A stretch of 64,000 nt of DNA from Phycisphaerales bacterium (lineage in GTDB: Bacteria; Planctomycetota; Phycisphaerae; Phycisphaerales; SM1A02), in NCBI GenBank assembly GCA_029246705.1, contig JAQWMQ010000031.1, positions 39,748-103,747 on the forward strand, given 5' to 3'. Position 1 is the stretch's first letter; every line of letters starts with the position of its first letter. The translations under genes and the position numbers were made by a program. Under the pieces are notes generated by a model that did no database searches, was not told the origin of the DNA, and was given only the letters and a program-made list of their open reading frames with translations. Positions 7,980 to 16,060 of the stretch are shown here, piece after piece.

Positions 7980-8817
7980 ACTTCTCCTGCTCGTCCTGAT
8001 GCTCGCCGTGAACGAACCGCGGGTCGTTCCAGTCGACGTGCCCGGCGTGACCCGGGTGCTCCGGGTCGATGATCACCTGCTGGTGGGGTCGAAGCCTTCG
8101 CCCGAGTCCTACGCGGCGCTGAAGTCACTCGGGGTCCGTGTGGTCCTGAGTGTCGATGGGATGTCGCCTGAGCTCGAGGTGATCACCGCGGCCGGCCTGC
8201 GTTCGGTGCACCTGCCACTGGGCTACGACGGCGTTCCCGAGGCGCGACTCCGCTCCCTGAAACGACTGGCCCGCGAGGAGCCGGGCGCGATCTTCGTGCA
8301 TTGTCACCTGGGCCGTCATCGCGGCCCGACCGCGGCCGCGGCGCTCTGGATGCTCCGCAGCGGCGGCGCCCCCGAGGATGCACGACGTATCCTGGAACAC
8401 GCCGGAACCTCGGACGCCTACGCCGGACTCTGGGCGGCCGTGGCCGACTTCAACGCGCCCGAAGGCGACTGTTCCGAGGCGTCCTTGCCCGCGCGACTGC
8501 AGTTGGAAGGCGTGGTCGCCTCCATGGTCCGGCTGCAGCATGATCGTGACGCGCTCGAGCTGATCGGCCCGAAGCACCCCGACCTGACCGCGGCGCATCA
8601 GGCGCTGCTGATCGAGGAGGGGTTGCGCGAGCTCCATCGACTGGATCCGGGCGGCAACGCGGTGCGCAGCAAGGGTTGGACGACCGATCTGACCGCGGCG
8701 CTCGAGGCGGCCGGTCTGCTGCGGGCCGCCGACCCCGCCGACCCTGTCGCCTGGTCGACGGCGCTCGACCGACTGGATGCGACCTGCACCGCCTGTCACG
8801 TGCGACATCGCAACTGA
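7972..8817 (+). CDS. Secreted Cys-based phosphatase-like protein with C-terminal CxxCH heme motif
   Basis: About 281 residues. The chosen GTG start overlaps the stop of the preceding lipoprotein gene. Starts at 7930 or 7999 are also possible. A hydrophobic N-terminus (VVELLLLVLMLAV) looks like a signal peptide or anchor. The body matches the dual-specificity/tyrosine phosphatase P-loop: HCHLGRHR, with catalytic Cys about 111 and Arg 117, preceded by the beta-strand GVRVVLSVDG and followed by GPTAAAALWML. The last residues hold CTACH (272-276), a c-type heme attachment motif. A periplasmic phosphatase fused to a heme-binding tail is unusual. A degenerate phosphatase or a zinc/copper role for the Cys pair is possible. 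The substrate is unknown. Confidence 0.78.
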   Translation: MVELLLLVLMLAVNEPRVVPVDVPGVTRVLRVDDHLLVGSKPSPESYAALKSLGVRVVLSVDGMSPELEVITAAGLRSVHLPLGYDGVPEARLRSLKRLAREEPGAIFVHCHLGRHRGPTAAAALWMLRSGGAPEDARRILEHAGTSDAYAGLWAAVADFNAPEGDCSEASLPARLQLEGVVASMVRLQHDRDALELIGPKHPDLTAAHQALLIEEGLRELHRLDPGGNAVRSKGWTTDLTAALEAAGLLRAADPADPVAWSTALDRLDATCTACHVRHRN

Positions 8818-8997
8818 ACGCCTTTTTTTCATCGACCGGATCGAACTTTAGATCCTGTCGTGGCGGTTTTTAGGGGATCAACCGAAAAATCCGCATGCTT
8901 CGACGCACGCACACCAACCGCGGTGCGTAGTGGTGGTGTCGTTCGTTCCTCTCTTCCGGGGGAAGGGACGACGGCAGAAAGTTTGGAGGATTCAATC

Positions 8998-9435
8998 ATG
9001 TTGCAAGTCACTCGAAATCAACCTGTCCTCGCGCCGATGCGCGAAATGTTCAACTCCCTCGCCGACGGACTGGCGGGATCAACGCTTCCGGGAACCCTGC
9101 CCGTGGACATCGTCGAGCACACCGATCACTACGAGATCCGTGCTTCGGTCCCAGGCTTCACCCGAGATCAGATCAACATCGAGATCGAGAACGGTGTTCT
9201 CGACATGAGCGCCATCAGGACCGACACGGAACTGACCGACGTCGATGGTGAGACCTGCGGCATGGAATGCTGCATGCTTCGAAGCGAGCGCTACAACGGC
9301 TCGCGGGGCCGCCAGATCAGGCTGCCATCCGAAGTCGACGACCAGACCGTCGCCGCGAAGCTCGAAAACGGCGTGCTGACCATCACGGTCGCCAAGCCGG
9401 CTGAAAACGCTCCAAGGCGGATCACGATCGCCTGA
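8998..9435 (+). CDS. Small heat-shock protein, Hsp20/alpha-crystallin family
   Basis: 145-residue holdase chaperone that binds unfolding proteins without ATP. The alpha-crystallin domain is clear: PVDIVEHTDHYEIRASVPGF (about 35-54), IEIENGVLDM, a short loop with Cys pair GMECCML, then ENGVLTITVAK at the end of the domain. The C-terminal extension PRRITIA ends in the I-x-I motif used in oligomer packing. GGAGGA lies seven bases before the ATG. It stands alone, with a strong terminator right after it. The 180-base upstream region shows no CIRCE element. The two Cys residues in the loop are uncommon in this family. Confidence 0.93.
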   Translation: MLQVTRNQPVLAPMREMFNSLADGLAGSTLPGTLPVDIVEHTDHYEIRASVPGFTRDQINIEIENGVLDMSAIRTDTELTDVDGETCGMECCMLRSERYNGSRGRQIRLPSEVDDQTVAAKLENGVLTITVAKPAENAPRRITIA

Positions 9436-9469
9436 CCCCCATCCGGCGGAGTGTGGACAAGGGATACGA

Positions 9470-9505
9470 CATCATGCGCCCTCCGGGGGCGCATGATGTT
9501 TTTTT
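9470..9505 (+). terminator. Rho-independent terminator of the Hsp20 gene
   Basis: A perfect 12-bp stem (CATCATGCGCCC at 9470-9481 with GGGCGCATGATG at 9487-9498) around a five-base loop is followed by seven T. It ends the Hsp20 transcript before the convergent Usp gene. Confidence 0.92.
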
Positions 9506-9533
9506 GTTCGTCGTGGCGAGGACGGTGCGCTGC

Positions 9534-10358
9534 TCAGTGGAGCATGAAGAGCGCGATGTTGGTGTTCTCGACCAGTTCGCGCGCGGTGTCGCCGATCACC
9601 ATCCGGCTCAACCAGTTGCGTCCGGTCGAACCCGCGACGATGAGGTCCGCGCCCCAGGCTTCGCCTTCGGCCAGCAGGGTGGCGCCGGGTGAACCCTCGA
9701 GGCGCACGCACTCGACCTTGGAGACGCCGTGGTCCCGCACGTAGGCGCCGGCCGCCTCGAGATCGGCTTCCGAGCATTCGTCACCGCAGGTGACCACCCG
9801 CACCGAGACCTCGGGGGTCGCGTGGATCATCGCCCACTGCCTGAGCGCCTTGCAGCTTTCGGGCGAGCCGTTGAAGGCGATCTGGACGCGTTCCAGCCGG
9901 GTCCCACGTGAATCGATCGCGATCAGGGGTCGGACGCCGTGGTTGATCAGGCGGACCACCACGTCGGGGTCGTGTTCGACCGCGCCGTAGTTGAAGATCT
10001 CGCGCACGCCGATCAGGCCGATGTCCTGGAAACGCCATGCTTCGCGCAGCACTTCGATGCTGTTGCCCTCGATCACCTCGGTGGTGTGGGCGATGCCCTT
10101 GGCCTGGCAGGCTTCCTCGAAGCGGTGGGTCGCTTCCAGGGCGCCGGTCCGGGCGATGCCCAGTCGTTGCTCGCGCGCTTCCTTGCCGGCGCCGCCGCCA
10201 CCCACCGGGACCGCCTCGCCCGGATCGATGAGATCCTCGTCGACCACCGCGCAACCGGTCAGGGTCGCGCCGTGACGTTCGGCCATGAAGAGCGAGGTCT
10301 GGATCAACGAGTCCATGAATCGGCTGCCACCGAGTACGACGAGTATGCGCTTGATCAT
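9534..10358 (-). CDS. Tandem universal stress protein (UspA family)
   Basis: 274-residue cytoplasmic protein with two Usp domains of about 135-140 residues. The first begins IKRILVVLGGSRFMDSL. The second begins around RLERVQIAFNGSPESCKAL. The second keeps the ATP-binding pattern GSTGRNWLSRMVIGDTA near the end, while the first lacks a clear copy. Usp proteins help cells survive stress and often modulate nearby transporters. The gene lies 43 bases downstream of the antiporter gene in the same orientation, so a role tied to ion or pH stress is plausible. It is convergent with the Hsp20 gene. Confidence 0.9.
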   Translation of the reverse strand: MIKRILVVLGGSRFMDSLIQTSLFMAERHGATLTGCAVVDEDLIDPGEAVPVGGGGAGKEAREQRLGIARTGALEATHRFEEACQAKGIAHTTEVIEGNSIEVLREAWRFQDIGLIGVREIFNYGAVEHDPDVVVRLINHGVRPLIAIDSRGTRLERVQIAFNGSPESCKALRQWAMIHATPEVSVRVVTCGDECSEADLEAAGAYVRDHGVSKVECVRLEGSPGATLLAEGEAWGADLIVAGSTGRNWLSRMVIGDTARELVENTNIALFMLH

Positions 10359-10401
10359 GCGTTCGGGTCCTTCACTGGAAAGCAGCGGGTGATCGAGGAG
10401 G

Positions 10402-11973
10402 TCAGTCGATGAAGATCAGCGTGACGATCACGAAGAGCGGGAGGAGTATGAGACCGCTGTAGAACATGTAGCCGAAGAAGCTCGGCATGCGAACACCTTC
10501 CTGTTCCGCGATCGCCTTGACCATGAAGTTCGGTCCGTTGCCGATGTAGGTGTTGGCACCCATGAAGACCGCGCCCAGGCTGATCGCCACCAGGAGGTCC
10601 TCGCGTATGAACTCACCGCCCATCAGGGTCAGGATGCCCGGCCCCGTCTCATGGGTGAGCGACTCGGCGGTCTGGAAGAAGACCAGGTAGGTGGGGGCGT
10701 TGTCGAGGAAGCTGGAGAGTATCCCCGTCGCCCAGAAGTAGTGCCAGGGCTGGTCGAGCCCGAGCTCCGCGCCCTTGAGCTTCAACACCTCGAGGGGAAC
10801 CTGCATCGTGATGAAGATCCCGATGAAGATCACCGCCACCTCGATGATCGCGAAGTAGTTGAACCGGTTCGCCTCGCGAATGCTCGTTCGCGTGATCAGC
10901 AGGCTGAGGCCCGCAAGCCCGAGCATGAGCAGCTCCCGCATGAAGAGGAAGGGATGCAGGTCGTTGGTACCGGGAATCGGCTTCGCGGGGTCGAGCAGCG
11001 CCACGCAGAGGACCACGCCGCCCAGCAGCAGGAAGTTGGCCAGGCCGGTGACGCGCAGCGGCTTTCGGATGGTGTCGTCGGCGACGATGTCCTTCTTCTC
11101 CTCGGTCCGGTAGGCGATGGTGTCCCAGATGAAGTAGATCACCAGCAGGACGATCGACATCGACAGCCACTCGATGAAGAGCTTGAACGTCCACAGGAAC
11201 GGCACGCCCTTCAGGTAGCCCAGGAAGAGCGGGGGGTCGCCGATCGGCAGGAGCGTGCCGCCGATGTTGCTCACCAGGAAGATGAAGAAGATCACCGTGT
11301 GCACCCGGTGCTTGCGCTCCGCGTTGGTCTGGAGCAGCGGCCGGATCAGGAGCATGCTGGCCCCGGTGGTGCCGATGAAGCTCGCGATCACGGTCCCGAT
11401 CAGGATGAACGTGGTGTTGGTCATCGGGGTCGCGCGCAGGTCCCCGCTCACGTTGACGCCACCGCTGATCACGTAGAGCGAGAAGAGCAGCACGATGAAC
11501 GGTACGTATTCCCCGGGGATCCCGTGTTCGATCGCGAGGACCGCGGTCGAGGGGCTCACGAAGATCAGGTAGTACAGCAGCGTGAGTGCCGAAAGGATCA
11601 GGGCGATCATGAGCTTGTGCCGATTGACCTCCCACCAGTGGTGGGTCGATCCGATCAGCGGAAGGATCGCGATCGAAAGCAGCATGAGGACGAAGGGCAC
11701 CGTGCCGAGCTGCCAGAGGGGGGGGAGCTTGGTGGTGACCTCGCCGGAGGCTTCCGACGGCTTTTGAGTGTCAGGTGTCGCCTGGGAACCGGCATCCACG
11801 ACCTCGGCAGTGGGCTGGTCGGATGCCCCCTGGGCGTGGTCCTCCTGGTGCCCATGGCCCATGAAGAAGAGGCCGATGATCGAGAGAACCACGACGATCG
11901 CGCATCCGATCGTGTTGAACCCTCGAATGACGCCTGCGTTGCCACCACCATGTTCTTCTGAATGATCCGACAT
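10402..11973 (-). CDS. NhaD-type sodium:proton antiporter
   Basis: 523-residue inner-membrane ion transporter with about a dozen hydrophobic helices. The later part resembles the NhaD branch of the ion transporter superfamily: GTTGASMLLIRPLL, FLVSNIGGTLLPIGDPPLFLGYLKGVPF (with the conserved G-D-P-P), SSFLDNAPTYLVFF and GANTYIGNGPNFMVKAIAE. NhaD proteins exchange Na+ or Li+ for H+. The N-terminal region has a His/Glu-rich stretch, one helix and a polar spacer before the core. The start at 11973 has GAGAGG just upstream and replaces a start ten codons earlier. The Usp gene follows in the same operon. The upstream region is divergent from the NHL operon, with a short dyad at 12014-12028. Confidence 0.88.
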   Translation of the reverse strand: MSDHSEEHGGGNAGVIRGFNTIGCAIVVVLSIIGLFFMGHGHQEDHAQGASDQPTAEVVDAGSQATPDTQKPSEASGEVTTKLPPLWQLGTVPFVLMLLSIAILPLIGSTHHWWEVNRHKLMIALILSALTLLYYLIFVSPSTAVLAIEHGIPGEYVPFIVLLFSLYVISGGVNVSGDLRATPMTNTTFILIGTVIASFIGTTGASMLLIRPLLQTNAERKHRVHTVIFFIFLVSNIGGTLLPIGDPPLFLGYLKGVPFLWTFKLFIEWLSMSIVLLVIYFIWDTIAYRTEEKKDIVADDTIRKPLRVTGLANFLLLGGVVLCVALLDPAKPIPGTNDLHPFLFMRELLMLGLAGLSLLITRTSIREANRFNYFAIIEVAVIFIGIFITMQVPLEVLKLKGAELGLDQPWHYFWATGILSSFLDNAPTYLVFFQTAESLTHETGPGILTLMGGEFIREDLLVAISLGAVFMGANTYIGNGPNFMVKAIAEQEGVRMPSFFGYMFYSGLILLPLFVIVTLIFID

Positions 11974-12105
11974 CTGGCCTCTCGTGACTTCTCGTGTCTG
12001 CATCTTGGTTTTCGACCATTCGGTGGTCCTGAATCCGGCACTCTACTCGTTCCAGTTTGAGCAGGTGTGCCGGTTCGCCTACCGTTTCATCGAATGAGGT
12101 CCCCA

Positions 12106-14019
12106 ATGAACACCCTGCAGACCATCAGCTCCCTCCTGGCCGTGGCCGGTGCCGCGGCCGTGTCCCCGGCCCTGAATGCCGAAGACGCACTGGGGGCCTT
12201 CACCTCCCAGGTGACCGTGCCCCCCGGCACCACCCGTGCCGCCTTCATTCCGGGGCAGGATCGCGCACTCGTTCTTCGTCCCGGGCGGGACATCCGGATG
12301 ATCGACCTCCTCGATGAAGACACGCCCTTGTTCGTGGAGGAAGGCCCCTTCACCGCGATGACCGTGCTCGAGGATGGTTCCTGGCTGGCCTTCGATGCGG
12401 ATGAGCAACGGATCATCCACCGGGACCTGCCATCGACGGCGGGGTCGGGGATCCTCGATCTCCGGCAGTTGGACTCCCTGCAGGATGGTGTTGAACCGTT
12501 CATGGACGTGGTCGCGCTCGAACCCCACCCCGACGGCGTCCTGGTCGTGGAACGTTCACCGCACCGGGTTCGGGTGATCGGATGGGACGGGACCGAGCAC
12601 CTGCGTCTCGGGGGCAAGGGCTCCGGGGACGGTGCCTTCAGCTTTCCTGCGGATGCCGCGATCGATTCGACCGGCGGCATCTACGTCGTCGATCGTGACA
12701 ACCACCGCGTGCAGCGGTTCGCGCCGGACGGCACCTTCGTCGACTCCTGGGGTGGGCGTGGCGCCTTCCCCGGACTTGTCTCCGCTCCCAGTTCGATCGA
12801 CATCGAGGGCGACCTGGTCTACGTCGCGGAGGAGCTCAATCACCGCGTGTCCGTGTTCGACCCCGGCGGTCGGTTCCTCTACCAGTGGGGCATGCATCCA
12901 CTGGTTCCACGCAAGGGCGAGGGTGCGATCCACTACCCGATGTCGATCGATGTCTCTGCCGATGGCAGCAGGGCACTGGTCGCAGAGCCCTTCGAACGTC
13001 GACTTCAGAGCTTCGAACGCTTTCCCGGCGGGATCAAGGAGGCGCGCACCCAGCCCCTGCCCAGCAAGGAATCGATCCTCAGTCACTTCGGTCCGTTCCT
13101 TGCAGCCGATGACGACCTCCTCGCGATGTGGGAACCCGAAAGCGGGGCGGTCACCGTCTTTGACGTGTCCGGCGACACCGGCATCAACATCACCGTCTTC
13201 ACCAACCATGGTTCAGGTTGGGACGACCTTGGTCGACTCGGTGCGCTGCACCTCGACGCCGATGCCCAGGAATTCATCGTTTCCGACGTCGTCAACGACC
13301 GGTTGCAGGTCTGGCGACTGGAACGTGATCGCGATGCGATGATCAAGTACGACCCCTTCATGGCCCGACTGGCCACCGCGGTCGAACTGAAACGCACGCT
13401 CCGCCAGCTCGAGGCGCTTGCGCCCGATCGAACCTGGAAGACCCCGCGCATCGAGGCGTTCGCACGATCCCGGCGCGCGGGAGCACCGCTGCTTGCGGCC
13501 GACACCGCCAACCACGTGATCATCGCCCTCGACGACCAGCTTGATCCGATCGGCGTCGGGGTCGACTGCAAGGACCCCGTGGCCCTGGTTCGCGAGGGCG
13601 ACTCGATCCTGCTGGTCGAGGCCGACGGGACCTGCGTGCCGCTCGCCTCCGACGGCACCCGGGCCGGACCGACGACGATGTTGACCGGCGATCACCCGAT
13701 CGGGGGCGCCGCACTGCACGAAGGTGTCCTCTACCACTCGGCCCGTGAATCCGACCGGTTGGAATCGACCATGCTCGCGATCCCCGGTGCCACCGGCCCG
13801 GCCTGGGGACGAACCGGTGATGCCGACGGACTCTTCTACGCGCCCTCGGGCGTGGCCATGATCGGCGATGACAGGATCGTCGTCGTCGACCAGGGCAACC
13901 ATCGCGCTCAGATCTTCTCGCCCCAGGGCGACTGGCTTTCGACCTTCAGCCTGTCAAGCGGGTACACCACTCCTCGGCGCAGGTCCTCGGAAGAAGCCTC
14001 AACCGAAGAAGAAGGATGA
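12106..14019 (+). CDS. Secreted NHL-repeat beta-propeller protein
   Basis: 637 residues with a Sec signal peptide (cleavage probably after ALNA, about residue 24). The region of about 150-330 carries NHL-type repeats, for example GAFSFPADAAIDSTGGIYVVDRDNHRVQRF, GLVSAPSSIDIEGDLVYVAEELNHRVSVF and a last copy near the C-terminus, DGLFYAPSGVAMIGDDRIVVVDQGNHRAQIF. This implies one or two propellers used as a binding scaffold. No catalytic residues can be assigned. GAGG lies six bases before the ATG. Its stop overlaps the next start (ATGA), so it should be co-translated with the YtkA-like lipoprotein and the di-heme peroxidase. Confidence 0.88.
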   Translation: MNTLQTISSLLAVAGAAAVSPALNAEDALGAFTSQVTVPPGTTRAAFIPGQDRALVLRPGRDIRMIDLLDEDTPLFVEEGPFTAMTVLEDGSWLAFDADEQRIIHRDLPSTAGSGILDLRQLDSLQDGVEPFMDVVALEPHPDGVLVVERSPHRVRVIGWDGTEHLRLGGKGSGDGAFSFPADAAIDSTGGIYVVDRDNHRVQRFAPDGTFVDSWGGRGAFPGLVSAPSSIDIEGDLVYVAEELNHRVSVFDPGGRFLYQWGMHPLVPRKGEGAIHYPMSIDVSADGSRALVAEPFERRLQSFERFPGGIKEARTQPLPSKESILSHFGPFLAADDDLLAMWEPESGAVTVFDVSGDTGINITVFTNHGSGWDDLGRLGALHLDADAQEFIVSDVVNDRLQVWRLERDRDAMIKYDPFMARLATAVELKRTLRQLEALAPDRTWKTPRIEAFARSRRAGAPLLAADTANHVIIALDDQLDPIGVGVDCKDPVALVREGDSILLVEADGTCVPLASDGTRAGPTTMLTGDHPIGGAALHEGVLYHSARESDRLESTMLAIPGATGPAWGRTGDADGLFYAPSGVAMIGDDRIVVVDQGNHRAQIFSPQGDWLSTFSLSSGYTTPRRRSSEEASTEEEG

Positions 14020-14534
14020 CCATGACCCACCTCCGCACCATCGCAGCGCTCGCGCTGCTCCCAAGCATCACCCTCGGTTGTTCGGAGGATCCTGCCGGTT
14101 CTCCCGACGCCACCGGGTCGGTGACCATCCAGCAGCCGCAGCCGGTCGTCGCGGCGGCGGAGGTTGTCGATGTCCCCGTGGTTGCCGAGATCGACTGGCG
14201 CAGCGCACCCAGTGCCGACGGCCGGTACTTCATCCGCTGGCGCCCGCTGGTGGAACCGATCCCGATGGCCGACCCCTTCGACGTGGAGGTGGAGCTGTTC
14301 ACCGACGACTCGATGGTCGATCAACCCGGGTACGACTCGATCCTGGTCGACGCCGGCATGCCGCACCACGGTCATGGCATGAACGTCCGTCCCGAACTGG
14401 AGCAACGACCCGACGGCAGCTGGGTCGCCCGTGGCATGCTGATGCACATGCCCGGTCGCTGGCAGGTCTACATCGATGTCCTCGATGACGGTCGTCTCGA
14501 ACGTGCACAGTGGTCGATGTGGCTTTCCGGATGA
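14016..14534 (+). CDS. YtkA/FixH-like lipoprotein with His/Met-rich loop
   Basis: 172 residues, lipoprotein signal with Cys about 22 (ITLGC). The mature part looks like a small immunoglobulin-like beta domain. The fragments RYFIRWRPLVEPIPMADPF, then MPHHGHGM (115-122) and GMLMHMPGRWQVYIDV, match the layout of YtkA-like and FixH-like proteins, where a His/Met patch may bind copper. ATGA overlaps occur at both ends, with the NHL gene before it and the peroxidase after it. Copper binding is inferred only from the His/Met loop and the heme-protein neighbour. Confidence 0.75.
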   Translation: MTMTHLRTIAALALLPSITLGCSEDPAGSPDATGSVTIQQPQPVVAAAEVVDVPVVAEIDWRSAPSADGRYFIRWRPLVEPIPMADPFDVEVELFTDDSMVDQPGYDSILVDAGMPHHGHGMNVRPELEQRPDGSWVARGMLMHMPGRWQVYIDVLDDGRLERAQWSMWLSG

Positions 14535-15862
14535 GTCGAGTCGCGTTGATTCTCCCTGCACTTGCACTGCTGCTGCCCGGCTGCGGCGGGGATACCGCGC
14601 CGACTCAGCAGGAACCGTCCCGAACCCATGGCGAGGCGTTGGCGACGATCGGTCTTGATGACGAGCGATGGGCACGCGTCCGCAGCATGGCGGAGATTCC
14701 ACCGCTCCCGCCGGATCCGACCAATCGTGTCGCCGATGATCCGCGGGCGGTGGAGCTGGGACATCGGCTTTTCTTCGATTCCCGTCTGTCCGGAACCGGG
14801 AAGGTCTCCTGTGCAACCTGTCATGACCCGGAGCAGGATTTCACCGACGGGCTTCCGGTCGCGGTGGGGGTGGGGGTCAACCAGCGCAATGCACCGACCA
14901 TCCTGAATTCGGGCTACCACCGCTGGCTCACCTGGGATGGTCGGGCCGACTCCCTCTGGGCCCAGGCACTGGAGCCGATGGAGAACGACGTGGAGATGGG
15001 GGGTGATCGACTCGACATCCTGCGTACGGTCTCCGCCGATCCCGAGCTGCGTGAACGGTACGAGTCGATGTTCGGCCCGCTGCCGGATCTTGCCGACGAC
15101 GACCTTCCCGAACATGCCCGACCCCGTCGCGATGGTGGTGATGACGTGCTGTCACGGGCATGGTCGGCTATCCCACTCGATCGACAAGAAGCCATCACCT
15201 CCGCCTTCGTCAACCTCGGCAAGTCGCTGGGTGCCTACCAGCGCCGACTTGTTTCCGCGAATGCACCGTTCGACCGTTTCGTCGATGCGGTCGAATCCGG
15301 GGCGATTGAAAGCGACGGGTTCTCACCACAGGCGATCGAGGGACTGACCCTCTTCGTCGGCGAGGCGGGCTGCTGGGAATGCCATGCCGGTCCCATGCTC
15401 ACCACCGGTGCCTTTCACGACATCGGCGTTCCGCCGGTCGCGGGAGGGATGCCGACCGATTCCGGGCGCTTTGCCGGGGCGGACGTGGTCGGGGCCGATG
15501 TCTTCAATGCCGCGGGGCCGCACAGTGACCGTACGGACGGGACCCGAGCCCGCCTGGTGCGATCACTGGTCAACTCGCCGGACAACTGGGGCAGGTTCCG
15601 AACGCCTTCCCTGCGCGAAGTTTCTCGGACCGCTCCGTACATGCACGAGGGCCGATTCAAGAGCCTCGAGGAAGTGGTCCGTTTCTACTCGACACTGGAG
15701 GGTGCGGTTCAGCTTGATCACCACCAGGAAACCATGCTGACGCCTTTGAATCTGACCCCGGCCCAGCAGGCGGCCCTGGTGGCCTTCCTTGAAACGCTTG
15801 ATGGCAGTCCGAATGAACCGGATCTGGCGCGGCCACCGGTCAAAACCGAGCTGGGGCCCTGA
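14531..15862 (+). CDS. Di-heme cytochrome c peroxidase/MauG family lipoprotein
   Basis: 443 residues. Lipoprotein signal with lipobox LPGC (Cys 18). Two c-type heme sites are seen: CATCH (97-101) in the N-terminal domain, after ELGHRLFFDSRLSGTGKVS, and CWECH (281-285) in the C-terminal domain, followed by the family sequence FRTPSLREVSRTAPYMHEGRF, whose Met is a candidate heme ligand. Members either reduce hydrogen peroxide in the periplasm or, like MauG, oxidise a partner protein. The coupled NHL and YtkA-like genes favour a partner-protein role, but this is inference. The start is the ATG overlapping the upstream stop. Confidence 0.92.
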   Translation: MSRVALILPALALLLPGCGGDTAPTQQEPSRTHGEALATIGLDDERWARVRSMAEIPPLPPDPTNRVADDPRAVELGHRLFFDSRLSGTGKVSCATCHDPEQDFTDGLPVAVGVGVNQRNAPTILNSGYHRWLTWDGRADSLWAQALEPMENDVEMGGDRLDILRTVSADPELRERYESMFGPLPDLADDDLPEHARPRRDGGDDVLSRAWSAIPLDRQEAITSAFVNLGKSLGAYQRRLVSANAPFDRFVDAVESGAIESDGFSPQAIEGLTLFVGEAGCWECHAGPMLTTGAFHDIGVPPVAGGMPTDSGRFAGADVVGADVFNAAGPHSDRTDGTRARLVRSLVNSPDNWGRFRTPSLREVSRTAPYMHEGRFKSLEEVVRFYSTLEGAVQLDHHQETMLTPLNLTPAQQAALVAFLETLDGSPNEPDLARPPVKTELGP

Positions 15863-15891
15863 AAACCCGCATCGAATGCCATGAACGGTTC

Positions 15892-15919
15892 TTCACTTTC
15901 ATGGATCGAGATCTATACT
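15892..15919 (+). promoter_or_regulatory. Candidate sigma70-like promoter for the choice-of-anchor B gene
   Basis: TTCACT (15892-15897) and TATACT (15914-15919) are separated by 16 bases, within a distinctly AT-richer stretch. Downstream is a pyrimidine-rich leader with eight C in a row (15955-15962). Distance to the ATG is about 140 bases, so the transcript would have a long leader. Confidence 0.45.
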
Positions 15920-16060
15920 CGAACCGTATAGAGTTCATAAGCACGATTTGTTTACCCCCCCCACACGCCTCCACACCCCACACTGACTGTTTCAACACCC
16001 TTCTGAAGCGCATTCCAGCACGGAAACCGGGTTGTCTCAGCTCTAGAACGGAGTTTGACC

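Noticed and set aside
8818..8997. CIRCE or ROSE-type heat-shock element before the Hsp20 gene
   Set aside because: No CIRCE inverted repeat is seen. A short CACCA/TGGTG pairing near 8908-8940 is too weak to call a thermometer.
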